Below are positions 33,309 to 43,972 of a stretch of 64,000 nt of DNA, piece by piece. Every line of letters begins with the position of its first letter. The first letter of the stretch is position 1. Location: assembly GCA_004764695.1 (NCBI GenBank), contig SMSO01000037.1, positions 3,346,337 through 3,410,336 on the forward strand, read 5' to 3'. This DNA comes from Schizochytrium sp. TIO01 (taxonomy: Eukaryota; Sar; Bigyra; Thraustochytrida; Thraustochytriidae). Both the position numbers and the translations under genes were made by a program. The notes beneath the pieces were generated by a model. The model was not told the DNA's origin. It worked only from the letters and a program-made list of their open reading frames with translations, and made no database searches.

Positions 33309-34244
33309 GTTTTCAGCTAAAGCAGCTCGTCCGTTCACTTAGCCCCAGAGCTCCACGTCAAAGTGAGCTGTACACGCTTGCCTCCACCGAGACTTTCGCA
33401 GCTCAGCAGAACTGGAGTTTGGTGATTGCTGCCATCCCAAACCCAGCTTGAGATGCATCCCATAGGCGATGCACGCGGACATGTGCAGGGCTCCAACATG
33501 GGACTTCGAATTCGTGTGCATAGAAAAGATCAGCTGGCTATATAAAAGAAAAACGATCCGTGGAGCATCAGTACTATATTACGGAGGCTGTTTTTTTGTT
33601 CGGATAACCTCCTGGAGTCACTAAGGCAAAGTTACAGAACCTTCCTTTCACAAGTTTGGATGATTCCATTTATTGGCAAGTTTTCTTTTTAACTTTTGGA
33701 TAACAAAACTGTAATTAAAATTTATTTTCCAGGAATAAAATGAACTTCTTCTCGTTCATTCTTTTCCATTTAAAAAACAAAAATCTATTTACTTTCTTTG
33801 GAAAGGCTTGAGAATGGAAAGTATGATGTATAAGTCGATTGGTGAGCCAGTGCTACGCTACTTTGTAAGGAGGCCACTCGCAGAGAGACATGCTTGCGTG
33901 TACCAAGAGACAAACTGGAAATGCTTCAAACTTACGATAGGCTTGCACACACATACCTCCACCAGAATCTGAGATGGTGTTTGCAAACGTGTGGTTGGTG
34001 AATGAACGAAGAAAGCAAGAGGAGAACTCTGTGAATATTATTACTTCGAAACCTACGTTAACTTTGTAAGAATCATTCGACAGGACTAAGGCCATGTAAA
34101 GTAGGCCGATTTTTATAGAAAGACAGGACTTGAGCGCACGCTCTGGTTTGTTAAAACATATGGCGACAGTGATGACATTGACGACCAGACAGTCGTTTGC
34201 TTGTTGGAGATGCCTGTTAATCACTCACGCCTATGATTTGGCTA
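33309..34244. other. Spacer between b561-fusion copies 1 and 2
   Basis: 936 bp with no supported gene. It includes the promoter side of copy 1 and the 3' side of copy 2, with an AT-rich block at about 33660-33800. Confidence 0.6.
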
Positions 34245-36218
34245 TTAGGTGTGGCTAATCTCGGATTTGCTGATATGATCGCCAGCGGGAACTTGTTTAG
34301 AATCATCAGAGCCCCCCTTGGCCTTTGTCCAGATTCGCTTGCCCAGTGCCCCCAAAGAAATAACAACAGCAAGCGCAGCGATGACGATACATGCAATTTC
34401 AAAGGAATCGGCCGAATCACTGGGCATGTAGAAGAGCTCGTATTCGTCAATGCCAAACACCACGGCAACTGGGCCAAGAATCAACAACAAACGACCGAGA
34501 AGGTGATGGGTCCATTCCCAAGCATCGCGATAGTTATCACCAGGATGCGGACGAAAGAAAGCGAGAATAATGTGAATAAGAACAAGAATAACAACCACAA
34601 GACCTAGTACTCCATGCGTGGTCTCAAAATTTGCACCAGCTTTGTACGATACAATAACAAAGAACGCGATTAAAGTCAAGACAATTGCCAAAAGAGCAAT
34701 ATACTGATGACTGATAAACCACGTTTTCCCTTTGAAACGCTTGAGAAACACTGGCATGAGTGTAGCACCAGGCACAAGCAGGATCCATGCCACAAACATC
34801 ATGATTGCGTGCAGACCTAGTTGCCAAGGAGCATCGGAAATCCAGGAGCTGAAGCTTGGAGAGGTGAGTTCACCGCTTCCGCATGAGAGCTCAGAATCAT
34901 AGCTTAACTCTACAGTTCCAGACGCAGTCTCAATATCACTTGAAGTAATTTGTAAAGCTGACCCTGTACTTGGGTAGTACAAGAACATACCAATACACAG
35001 CTCGTTGGAGCTTCCCTCGCCGCCCAGGGTTGCAGAGCTTTCGCTAGCAGAGTTATACTGACAATGAAGATTAAGTCGGTCACCAGCTTCAAGGGTAATG
35101 TCGCTTTCCACCTCCTCAGTTTGTAGAAGGTACGCAACGTAGTTGGACGAGCAGGATGCTAAGATAGAATCGGAAGATGAGTTTGCAGGTGTCACACTAG
35201 TCCATATGTTTGTGGCCAAAGAATTGGCATTGTTCATGACAGCAATCACTTGGACACCCGAATCTGGAATAGAGTTGGGGAGTATCTCTGAAACTGCAAC
35301 TTCATATACCGATGTCTTTGCTGGAATTGAAAGAGCACTTTCGTCTACAGCAAGGTATCCCCAAGCTGCTGCTTGAAAAGAACTGTCAACATCGCTAGAC
35401 TGGGAATAGTATACTCGCAGACCAGATGTATCTGCCTTACTAGATGATCCCACTGTGTTATCGTAGTCGATTTCGAGAACGAAGATGTGTCCAGTGCCAT
35501 TGAACTCTAAACCAACATCGGATGGCATACAGAAGCTGGCGCTGCCGACAGCCCATGAGTAGATGAGTTCTGTGCTTCCACAGCCCTCAAGGGTATCTAC
35601 TTGCGCGGGTGAAGACAGAGCGGTTCGGATAGCGGCGGTATCCTCGCAGTCATAAATCCGCATGCTCTGCACGATATCAGTTTCGTCCACCAAGGCAGAA
35701 ATTCGAGTGATATAGTTTGTACCTGATGGCAACTCATCGAACAGGTATCGGATGCTCGGCGACGCGCCCTTGGACACTGTAAAGCTTGGCATGGTCACAT
35801 TCAGAAGCAGGGTTCCCGAGGGCTCCTCATAAGAATCGCAGTACGAAGATGTTGCGGTGAAGGAGTTTGCTACTCCAGGATTTGTAATCCCACTCGAATA
35901 GAGAGGTGTGTCGCCTTCACTCCACTCGCAGTACGGGTCGCCAAGCTCTACTCCGTTGCTGAGTCCATCGCCATCACTGTCCATCTCACAGAGTCGCTGA
36001 GTCCACCTTCTGCCGGCATGTTCAAAATCATCGCCAAAAGGATTGCGTTCCTCCCCTCCAAGCGCGTTGACATGTCCTACAGCAGGCCATGCGCTACCAT
36101 CTGGAGCTCGCACATGCCTACCATTCGGTATGTTCTCAAGGAACTCTGGTTTTGCCAGCGTAAGGACTGGCCCAGATACAGCAGCGATCAAAGCCCAAAC
36201 CACCTCAATCGATTTCAT
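34245..36218 (-). CDS. Temptin / Cu-monooxygenase-like / cytochrome b561 fusion, copy 2 (no copper ligands)
   Basis: A 657-residue intact protein. A signal peptide (1-22) precedes a temptin-like domain (about 24-118: IPNG, GVGH-type AVGH, NPFGDDF, DSDGDGLSNGVELGDPYC). Then come the two-part DBH/PHM-like region (about 128-415) and a b561 domain (about 455-635) with haem-type histidines in GLHAIMM, ISHQY, TTHGVLG and WTHHLLG. All six copper-ligand positions are substituted: HH is Gln184-Ser185, the HYG-type His is Asp251, HxH is Asn330/Asn332, and the Met is Leu407. The copper fold should therefore be catalytically dead, or bind something else, while electron transfer across the membrane may persist. 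The open frame reaches 36317 without an ATG; 36218 gives a clean signal peptide. Confidence 0.9.
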   Translation of the reverse strand: MKSIEVVWALIAAVSGPVLTLAKPEFLENIPNGRHVRAPDGSAWPAVGHVNALGGEERNPFGDDFEHAGRRWTQRLCEMDSDGDGLSNGVELGDPYCEWSEGDTPLYSSGITNPGVANSFTATSSYCDSYEEPSGTLLLNVTMPSFTVSKGASPSIRYLFDELPSGTNYITRISALVDETDIVQSMRIYDCEDTAAIRTALSSPAQVDTLEGCGSTELIYSWAVGSASFCMPSDVGLEFNGTGHIFVLEIDYDNTVGSSSKADTSGLRVYYSQSSDVDSSFQAAAWGYLAVDESALSIPAKTSVYEVAVSEILPNSIPDSGVQVIAVMNNANSLATNIWTSVTPANSSSDSILASCSSNYVAYLLQTEEVESDITLEAGDRLNLHCQYNSASESSATLGGEGSSNELCIGMFLYYPSTGSALQITSSDIETASGTVELSYDSELSCGSGELTSPSFSSWISDAPWQLGLHAIMMFVAWILLVPGATLMPVFLKRFKGKTWFISHQYIALLAIVLTLIAFFVIVSYKAGANFETTHGVLGLVVVILVLIHIILAFFRPHPGDNYRDAWEWTHHLLGRLLLILGPVAVVFGIDEYELFYMPSDSADSFEIACIVIAALAVVISLGALGKRIWTKAKGGSDDSKQVPAGDHISKSEISHT

Positions 36219-36529
36219 TCTCCCAAGGAAACACCTCTGGCGAATTTGCGTGCGCTCCGCCTTCACCAAGGACCCTTTCGCCGGTTCGGCCTTCCTCCTC
36301 TTCTCTCTCGTGTCCAATGTCTAATCTCCGTGCCACGAAATTCGGGTTTCGGGTTTTGCTCTCGATTCAACCTTACGCCAGCGAAGTCCTTGTCCCTCAA
36401 AACTCCTGCTTCCTCCTCGCAAACGAACTTGTATTGTTCACTTGCCTCGACCTTCCTGAAGTATGGTTACCCTCAACCGCCTCGGGTCCCAAGAGTACCG
36501 GTGAAATGGCCGCGACTGCTGCTGCTGCT

Positions 36530-36577
36530 GTTTTGCCGTTTTGCTGTTTTGCCGTTTTGCTGTTTTGCTGTTTTGCT
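36530..36577. repeat. 8-bp minisatellite GTTTTGCT/C x6
   Basis: Six octamer units follow a short CTG run at 36517-36530, upstream of b561-fusion copy 2. Confidence 0.85.
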
Positions 36578-37001
36578 GGTCCAGCAGGTCCAGCACTTCC
36601 AGCAGGTGCGAGGCCTCAACTTCAGGTTCGAGCCTCAGTGCCTCTTCGATTCGGTTTTGTTGATCCGCCTCGACACCAATCTGGACTGCTTTCTTCTCTG
36701 CACTTGTGTCAGGGCTGAATTTGATGAAGCTTGCTTTTAATGCGCATGCACGTATGGAGCGAGCTATCCATGTTTTCAGTACTCGGGTTCGTCCAACTTT
36801 TTAACCCCACCGCTTCCGTCTCAGACATGCGCTTCTTACGAGTTGGCATCCATCGGCATCTCTTCGCCATTGCAGCAGACAGCCTTGCAATTGAGGGTCT
36901 TGAGTTTAGTTCGAAGCGAGCATTCGCTAAATTCGCCTTCTTCCGCGTCTTTGGTGGTGCTGGAAATCTCTGGATGTGAGGGTGAGTTGTTTTCTACGTA
37001 C

Positions 37002-37045
37002 AGTGCATACATACATACATACATACATACATACATACATACACG
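37002..37045. repeat. (CATA)n microsatellite
   Basis: About ten CATA units, then related ACGTACATACAC sequence. Confidence 0.9.
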
Positions 37046-37596
37046 TACATACACACGTACACGAATGCAAACAAATGAATGCAAATGAATGAATGCAAAT
37101 GAAGGCAAACACATCTGAGGCTCCTTTCGTCCGTGTCACTCACACTTACGGGCCACTTACGGGCAATTCTATTTGTCCATTAGTTCATTTGTTGTTGTTA
37201 GCTATTGCTTTCTAAAGAAAGTGTAAGTGTTTAATCAAAACCTCATCAGTTCATTCAATGATTTTACCGTAAATGGAACTATCCCAAAGCTCAACTCGAC
37301 TCGTCCATCGACCTTTTGCAAAGACGGTGAATAAAACCGAGTTGGCGAGCCTGATGAGTGATACCTCAGGTTGGAGTTTGCATCGAACGAGCCGAATTGA
37401 AATGTGGCCTCGAACATGTCCCGGCAAACTGGCGTTTATTTGTTTCTCTACTGCAATTCCCAATGTGCGTAGCTAAAGAGAATTTCAGACTTTGCTACTC
37501 AAAATCAGAAAGAATAGTTTATTTCTCTTTCATAAAGATAGACCATCCAGAAATCAAAGGAAGAAGAAGCAGCATTGTACCACCTTGTATTTAGGT

Positions 37597-37652
37597 ATCC
37601 ATTCATTCATTTTATTCATTTTGTTCATTTATTCATTTTGTTCATTTGACGG
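37597..37652. repeat. (ATTC)/(TTCATTTTG)n tract
   Basis: ATTC units interleaved with TTTTG, in AT-rich spacer DNA. Confidence 0.75.
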
Positions 37653-39577
37653 CATTATTTCCTTTCTCCGGTAAGGGTATTGAAACGATAGTCGCTGCGG
37701 GTTTCGCTTCTGCGCAGAAGGGGCACTCATTGTTAGGGCATTGCCAGTTTACCAAGAAGATCTGATGCCGATATTGATCTTTTGCTTCTCTCCAGGCGAT
37801 GGACACAAGAAAGAACCTTTCATGTGTTGATGTGTGGTTTCTGTTTCAGTTAATTTGTTTCTTAATTGGATAGTTTTTTTAATAGTTTTTTTTTTTTTTT
37901 AAACTTACATTTATTTTTTCCCCATTAATTTATAATTTAAAATAATATTTATTATTAAATAAGACCTTGGCAAGCAAGACATAGGAGGGCCAATCAAGAT
38001 TGGTTAGACTGCGCGCTATTCTATAGCAAGAAAGTAAGCACTCGCTTCAGGGAGCCTGTGACTTTTCATTTCCAAGATCAACAATGTTTCGGAGAATTCA
38101 CTTTCCGGATGAATCTACTCTGCCTCTGACCATGCTCGGGATAACTACCTACTTATTAGGATAGTGCTTACATTCAAGTTTGTTTCGATTAGTTTTCTTC
38201 TTGAGACAGCAAAATAAATAAAATAAATAAACAAATAAATAAATACCTCGGAACAGAATCGCCTGCCATTATTTGAAACAGGAGGAATACCTAACATGCA
38301 ATCAAACAGCAAACTACTCGGCGCGTGAAGATTGCCATCTCGTACGCATGGGCGGACTTTGGCGGACACGGATTTATTCCACCCACTCAAAAATGCCGTC
38401 GTAGGTATCAAAGGCAGACCTGCCTTCAATTTCATGATTGTAGTTTCGTGCATGTCTATGTACGCCCTTCTATCGTCCTTGTTGCTATAGGTTGCGGGAT
38501 ACCAATGTCATCGCCGCGACTTTGATGACGCCGCCTGAATTTCACGGGCTTCACAGTCGTCAACGATCCGCTGTGTGTCCTTATAGCGTGCCCTGGAGGA
38601 GATCGTTGGCGTCGACGAGGGACTCGAAGGACTCCGGCGCACAAGGAGGGCAAACAATGCAAAGGTCACCTGGCTCCAGCAGCTAGCTCCGTTACCAGAA
38701 GCTCACCGGCGCTAAAGGTTTAGGGAGGGGGGACTCGACTCCGCGGAAGCGAGCTGCGCATGGTTCGAGGAGAACACGAAGCTCGAGCTGGCCCGGAGTT
38801 GATCGGCATTCGATGTTCAGGTTTGGCTTTGGTGTTTATGACATACTCGAGAATGCTTCTCATGTGGGTGTGTACCTGGAAGCCCACAATGGGGCTTTGA
38901 CAGTGAGAGACACCGACTTTATCGATTGATGATTCTCTGATAGACTTGCATATTGATGGGCGTGATGCGCTGGCCACGATTCAATCGTAAGACGTACGTT
39001 CGATAGTCAGACTATGGGTGAGAGAGCTTTTGAGCGTTTTCGAAAGCGGGTTGGGAGTTTGTAGATATCACTCTGAATAATTGTGGTTAGCTTCGCACCT
39101 TAGCTTGCGCTTGCTAAAAATATTTATTCTTTTTATTGTATACACCTATTATTATTTTGAAACAATTAGATGACTTGGTTATGGTGTACTTTAAATGTCG
39201 TGTGGTTAGTTAGATCAACCGAAGATTGGGGATATGTCGCGACAAGCATCAGCAGATTGCCCGTAGTAACCAGCGAAGGTTAAATGCCAACACTGTGCCT
39301 CACTCTTTGATATTCTTTTCTCTTCGTTTCGCCCGATGCTTCTTTGAGATCTGCACTGAGGCCGAGGCAAGCTTCTCGATTTATGTTCAAGTGTTTCTCA
39401 GCGTCAAACCAAGAAACAAAAGAAATGAAACGCATGTAATTGTCTAAATCAATATTATAGTGCCTTAGCAACAACAAAAAATGTTTGGTATAAAATAAGG
39501 AAGTTAACTACTACATTATCTTTTCAAGAGTCAAAGAACTACCATTGCAGAAGACCTGCGCAAGCAACTTGGATGAT

Positions 39578-41722
39578 TTAGAACGAGTTTTTGGCAGAAG
39601 GTGCAGAGTTGAATTTATTTGTGCTCGCCTCGACATCAGGGTTATGTGTTTGATCAGCCGTATGCTCTTTCTGTGCCGCAAGACAACGACGGACAACGAA
39701 AATCACTGTGACAATAAGCATTGCAGCAACAATCACAATGCTGGCCAGAATTACTTTTGATGAAGCCGCATTTGGCATGTAATATAACTCATATTGCTTG
39801 ATTCCAAGCACAACATTTACTAGACCAAGAATCAACAAAGCACGACCCAATGCATGATGCGCCCATTCCCATGCTTCGCGCCAATCGTCGTCATGTCCCG
39901 GGCGCACTATAGCGAGTGCAATGTGCACAGCGACAATAACGAAAATTGCCAACCCGAGCTTGCCATGAACAGAATTGAAGTTGCTGCCCCATTTGTATTT
40001 AACAATAATCGCAAAAGCAACAACAGATAAGATACAAGCAATGAGAACGAGAAACTTGTGGCCTTTAAACCACATGGTGCTATTTTTAAATCTCAAAAGA
40101 AGAGGCAAAAGTGTTGCACCTGGAAAAAGGAAAACCCAAGCTACGAACATCATGATAGCATGCGTGGCTAATTGCCAAGGTGCACCTTGAATCCAGCTTT
40201 CAAAACTTGAAGAATCATACGCAGAGGACGGAATATCGGACGTTGAGCTCGTGGGTGATCCCCCAGAAGGGGACGCTCTTGACGTTGGAGAGTTTGTGTG
40301 AATGCGCTCGCATGTTAGATTCCCTTCATATGCAAATTGAAGAGTAGTGTTGCTTGCTGTAACATTAGCATCCAGCAAAGAACTAGTTGTATTATTTGCT
40401 GGGGTGTAAAGGAACCAAAAAGCACACATCTCTTCAAGTTGTTCATCGCCGCCAGTTGTTGAATTTTTGCGACCCGATGAATCATACGTACAATGTACAG
40501 TTAGACGATCATCTGCATAGAGTGTAATATTTGAGGACAACCAATTGACTTGTTGAAGGTTATAGTCAAATTGAGCATCGCAAAACGCAAGGTATGGGCT
40601 TTCATAGCTGTTGGCTGGACTCACAGTAGCCCAAATGCCAGTAGACATGCTACGTGCGAAGGCAAATGTAGCCAAGACTGTTACCCCCCGAGAAGGGAAG
40701 CTTGATGGCAAACTTCTGCTAGCAGCAATCTCATAGAATGGCTCATCTGGAGGAATAAGTATCGAATCAGTAGACGCCCCAAATAATCCCCACGTAGCTG
40801 GCTGAAAGTTGCTTGATGTTTGATTTTGAGGGATATAAGTTATCTCAAACCCGGAGCTGTCTGTATAGTTAGATTCCAATGCAGAGTTGAAATACTGCAC
40901 CTCTAGAATGTATACTTTATCTTGACCATTGATCATAATCCCAGATTCACTGGGCATACAAAGCGTTTCGCCCCCTGCGGCCCATGAATATACAAAATTA
41001 GTACAATTGAGTGCGGACACGGTTCCTTGTGCAGGACTAGAAAACGCCAATTGCAGAGCTGTAGAGTTTTCACAGACCAACAAACGCATGGTTTCAACCA
41101 TGTCAATTTGATCAATGACAGGGGAAATCCTTGTTATGTAAATTTTGTCTTCAGGTAGACCATCAAAAAGGTAACTAACTTGCGAGGTCTTTTCCTGCGT
41201 GATGGAATAGCTGGGCATAGTCAAATTTACCTCTCGGGACCCAACTGACTTGCCGCATGAGGGTGATGGAGTAGGATAGAAAGTAGGGGAGAAAGTTGGA
41301 AAGTGCGTTGGCTTCTGTGTAGGAGCATTGGTACTTTTAACAACGACATCATATACTCCTGGATTCGTGATGCCAGTTACATAAGTTGGAGTGTCTCCTT
41401 TCGACCAAATACAGCTGGGGTCTCCGAGTTCCTCGCCATTGGATAGTCCATCTCCATCGCTATCCTTTTTACAAAGTGCCTGAGTCCATGAGTGACCTGC
41501 ACTTTGAAAGTCCCGACCAAAATTGTTGAGACTTCCTCCACCGCTTGCACGCGTATGACCTACGCCTGGATAGTAGACCCCACTAGAAGAGTAGACGTTG
41601 TGGCCATTTGGAATTCGATTCTGATAGCTACTATATCCGTAGCTCAAGCCAGGAAAAAGAGCAATGAAAAGCAACTGAGCAATCATGACCAAAATAGTAC
41701 TTTCTGTTTTCATCTTTGACAT
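39578..41722 (-). CDS. Temptin / Cu-monooxygenase-like / cytochrome b561 fusion, copy 3
   Basis: A 714-residue intact protein with a signal peptide (about 1-29), a temptin-like domain (about 31-122, DSDGDGLSNG), and a Thr/Pro-rich linker (131-156) that the other copies lack. The DBH/PHM-like region (about 160-440) and the b561 domain follow, separated by a Ser/Pro-rich linker near 465-500. Of the six copper ligands only the final Met (Met432 in EEMC) remains; HH is Glu210-Thr211, the third His is Gln276, and HxH is Phe355/Arg357. The b561 histidines (ATHAIMM, KGHKF, VHGKLG, WAHHALG) are intact. Many Asn-X-Ser/Thr sites suit a secretory-pathway protein. A second ATG lies three codons in. Copies 3 and 4 share the same ET substitution at the HH site. 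Confidence 0.9.
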   Translation of the reverse strand: MSKMKTESTILVMIAQLLFIALFPGLSYGYSSYQNRIPNGHNVYSSSGVYYPGVGHTRASGGGSLNNFGRDFQSAGHSWTQALCKKDSDGDGLSNGEELGDPSCIWSKGDTPTYVTGITNPGVYDVVVKSTNAPTQKPTHFPTFSPTFYPTPSPSCGKSVGSREVNLTMPSYSITQEKTSQVSYLFDGLPEDKIYITRISPVIDQIDMVETMRLLVCENSTALQLAFSSPAQGTVSALNCTNFVYSWAAGGETLCMPSESGIMINGQDKVYILEVQYFNSALESNYTDSSGFEITYIPQNQTSSNFQPATWGLFGASTDSILIPPDEPFYEIAASRSLPSSFPSRGVTVLATFAFARSMSTGIWATVSPANSYESPYLAFCDAQFDYNLQQVNWLSSNITLYADDRLTVHCTYDSSGRKNSTTGGDEQLEEMCAFWFLYTPANNTTSSLLDANVTASNTTLQFAYEGNLTCERIHTNSPTSRASPSGGSPTSSTSDIPSSAYDSSSFESWIQGAPWQLATHAIMMFVAWVFLFPGATLLPLLLRFKNSTMWFKGHKFLVLIACILSVVAFAIIVKYKWGSNFNSVHGKLGLAIFVIVAVHIALAIVRPGHDDDWREAWEWAHHALGRALLILGLVNVVLGIKQYELYYMPNAASSKVILASIVIVAAMLIVTVIFVVRRCLAAQKEHTADQTHNPDVEASTNKFNSAPSAKNSF

Positions 41723-41852
41723 ATAAGCTATGGCTTATCTCGGCTGTACTTTTAACATAGAAGAGCGAAACCGCGAGCTTAGAGAGGAAGTTATTTTTTG
41801 TTTTTGTCTCTTTGCATACCTTGGGCTTTTGGTTTCGACTTTGGTATTGACT

Positions 41853-41885
41853 TTGGTTTTGGTTTTGGTTTTGGTTTTGGTTTTG
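41853..41885. repeat. (GGTTTT)n hexamer tract near the start of copy 3
   Basis: About five to six GGTTTT units (CCAAAA on the coding strand) lie some 130 bp upstream of the ATG of b561-fusion copy 3. They could lie in its promoter or 5' UTR. Confidence 0.85.
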
Positions 41886-42764
41886 TTCATTATTGCGCTC
41901 TTTTACCTGCATTGATATATTCCCGCTGCAAAGAAGCATCCATGTATCATAATTTCCAGAATGCAGTTAGGACGACTTAATTGCAAGCAATGAAAACGGA
42001 AAGGACATTCGCACAGTGTCTCACAAATTCAATAAAAAACTCTGGCCTCAGTTTTGCAAAGTATAACCAGCAGAATTCAGAATTATTGTATTTGATGGGC
42101 TCAAAGAGCAGTTGCGTTTCAGCTTTTAAGCAATTAACTTTAGAATGAGTTGTTCTCAGTCAAGAATCCGAACAAAGTTTGTTTCTCCTCTTTTCCAGCT
42201 CTAAACTTCCTTGTGTGATAGGCACTTTGTGAAGCTAATCATCATGCTTTTAAATTTGTTATTTTTTTATACACGCCCTATATCTAGGTAGGCCTAAATA
42301 CATATTTTTAATTGAGATTGTAAAGAATTAAAAAGACAACCAGTTTTAGACAGAGTAAACTTTAAAAAACTGCTTTCTGTGTACAATAACTAACATATTG
42401 AACCTGTCACTTGGCTATCTCAGTGAGCATCAAGGGAAGCATGCATTATGTACAATGCAACCCAAAGCCATCTTTGGAGTTATGAACCAAAGCCAAAGGT
42501 GGGCGGGCCCCTTCATTCCTGAACATGTGTGCCAAGAGACCGTGCACAGAAAGGATCGCGTCTGGACATATCACCGTCGCCGTGCTGGCCTCCCTCCGTT
42601 CTTAGAAATGATGTAATGTGTGGCAACCTCGGCTTTCTGAATTGCCCACTCGTCAGGCCACATTGCCGCTGCTTTTTGGTGTTGAATTCGCTTTGTTACT
42701 CACGCCTCTTGCAGCTGAATTCAGAAGGATGAGCGATTTGCTTCTCCCGAGAGTACCCATCTGC

Positions 42765-42862
42765 TACATACTACCTACTTACTACCTACCTGCTTACCTA
42801 CCTATACCTATATACCTGCCTATACCTATATACCTGCCTACCTGTACCCATATACCTACCAG
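42765..42862. repeat. TACC / CTATATACCTGC tract
   Basis: Irregular repetition of CTACC and of CTATACCTATATACCTGC-like units (two near copies of the latter). Confidence 0.75.
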
Positions 42863-43408
42863 TGTCTGTTTTGAAGCTTCTCATAAGAGGGCCTTGTGTT
42901 GTTCGTGTTGCGATTTATCATTGAGTGGTTTGGATTGGGTCTTTTAAAGATAAAGCTAGGAAAGGTACTTTTGAGCTTGCAGTCCTTTTATGCACAGAAG
43001 TCGTGATGGCGACTATAGCTACAGGAGTATTCCATGTACAAGTACATTCATGCTGGGGCAACTCTTTACATTATTCAAAGGGTCTCACCTGAGAGTAGTT
43101 GAGGGGGGACAACCTAGGTAGGCACTCGAAGTATACGATTTCGGAGAACCCTAGAAAAGTGAAGATATGCTAATGCAATGATTAAGGCTGACATAGTGTA
43201 GACTATATGTATTTTACACAATTTTCTGAGAATGCTGTAAGCCCTGTCTTCGAATAGAATATACTGTTTCTTTCTGTTCAGACTGTAAACACTGATGTAC
43301 TAGACGCAGAACTTCAAAGTTGAGGAGTTGGTGTCCGAAAGGCAAAACACGCGCTCTAACTTGTATCAGATATAGGAAGCATAATGCTGCGTTGAGATTG
43401 GTTCAAGA

Positions 43409-43972
43409 TCATTGGTGATTGTGTAGGCCCTTGAAGGTCCTTCCAAGCAAGGTATCAACTTCTTCTTGCTTGAGATACTCTTGCCAGACCACTGGGTCTT
43501 CTGCCTTACAGTGGCATACTCTAAGCATGACAAAGAATATATGTTTGCACGGCCCTAATTCTATCTGATGTGCAGGGCATGTGCAAGATGGTTTGCGCGA
43601 AATGGTTACCTCATACTCGCATTTTGAAGACTCGCCTTGCTCTCCACCCTCGTTACCAGTTGTTTCTTTGAGTTTGAAGATGCCAGCTCCGCTTTGGTTG
43701 TATTCACCGCGAATCAAGCAAATCTCCGATTCGAGAGCAGAATACATGCGGTGTTGCGCATCTCTACTTAGTGTCGCAACGTAGGGGCCACCGCGACCCC
43801 GGGTTGGTGATGCAGGAGTCAATGTCGATGCATTTGTAGGCGATGCAGTAGAGGAGCAAGTAGAGGAAGACGAAGCGGACGATGTAGATGCAACAGACTG
43901 TTTACGTTTATTTTGGACCTCACGCGTAGCAACAATGCTTCCATGTCGTTTCCCTATGATAGGAAGGTGCAT
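43409..43972 (-). CDS. Small SWIM zinc-finger protein
   Basis: A 187-residue protein whose recognisable part is a SWIM zinc finger, pattern CxCx(n)CxH: Cys130, Cys132, Cys142 and His144 in SCTCPAHQIELGPCKH. SWIM domains bind DNA or protein and occur in ZSWIM proteins, Shu2-type recombination factors and some ubiquitin ligases. No RING or other domain is present here; the N-terminus (25-60) is a Ser/Thr low-complexity segment. Residues 63-100 (YVATLSRDAQHRMYSALES) precede the finger as in other SWIM proteins that lead with a beta-strand module. Partner and pathway cannot be assigned. The ATG at 43972 is used. It is the only unrelated gene inside the b561-fusion array. Confidence 0.8.
   Translation of the reverse strand: MHLPIIGKRHGSIVATREVQNKRKQSVASTSSASSSSTCSSTASPTNASTLTPASPTRGRGGPYVATLSRDAQHRMYSALESEICLIRGEYNQSGAGIFKLKETTGNEGGEQGESSKCEYEVTISRKPSCTCPAHQIELGPCKHIFFVMLRVCHCKAEDPVVWQEYLKQEEVDTLLGRTFKGLHNHQ

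Larger units (their letters stand above)
36219..39577. other. 3.4-kb spacer between b561-fusion copies 2 and 3
   Basis: No complete gene. On the - strand a stop-bounded 120-codon frame without any ATG occupies 36438-36800 and has protein-like, Glu/Leu-rich composition. Further right are a CATA microsatellite (37002-37045), an ATTC tract (37600-37650), AT-rich DNA (37860-37960) and a short GC-rich patch near 38560-38790. Confidence 0.5.
41723..43408. other. Spacer between b561-fusion copy 3 and the SWIM gene
   Basis: 1.7 kb without a supported gene. It holds a GGTTTT hexamer tract (41853-41885), an AT-rich block (42240-42370), and a TACC/CTAC-rich tract (42765-42862). Confidence 0.55.
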
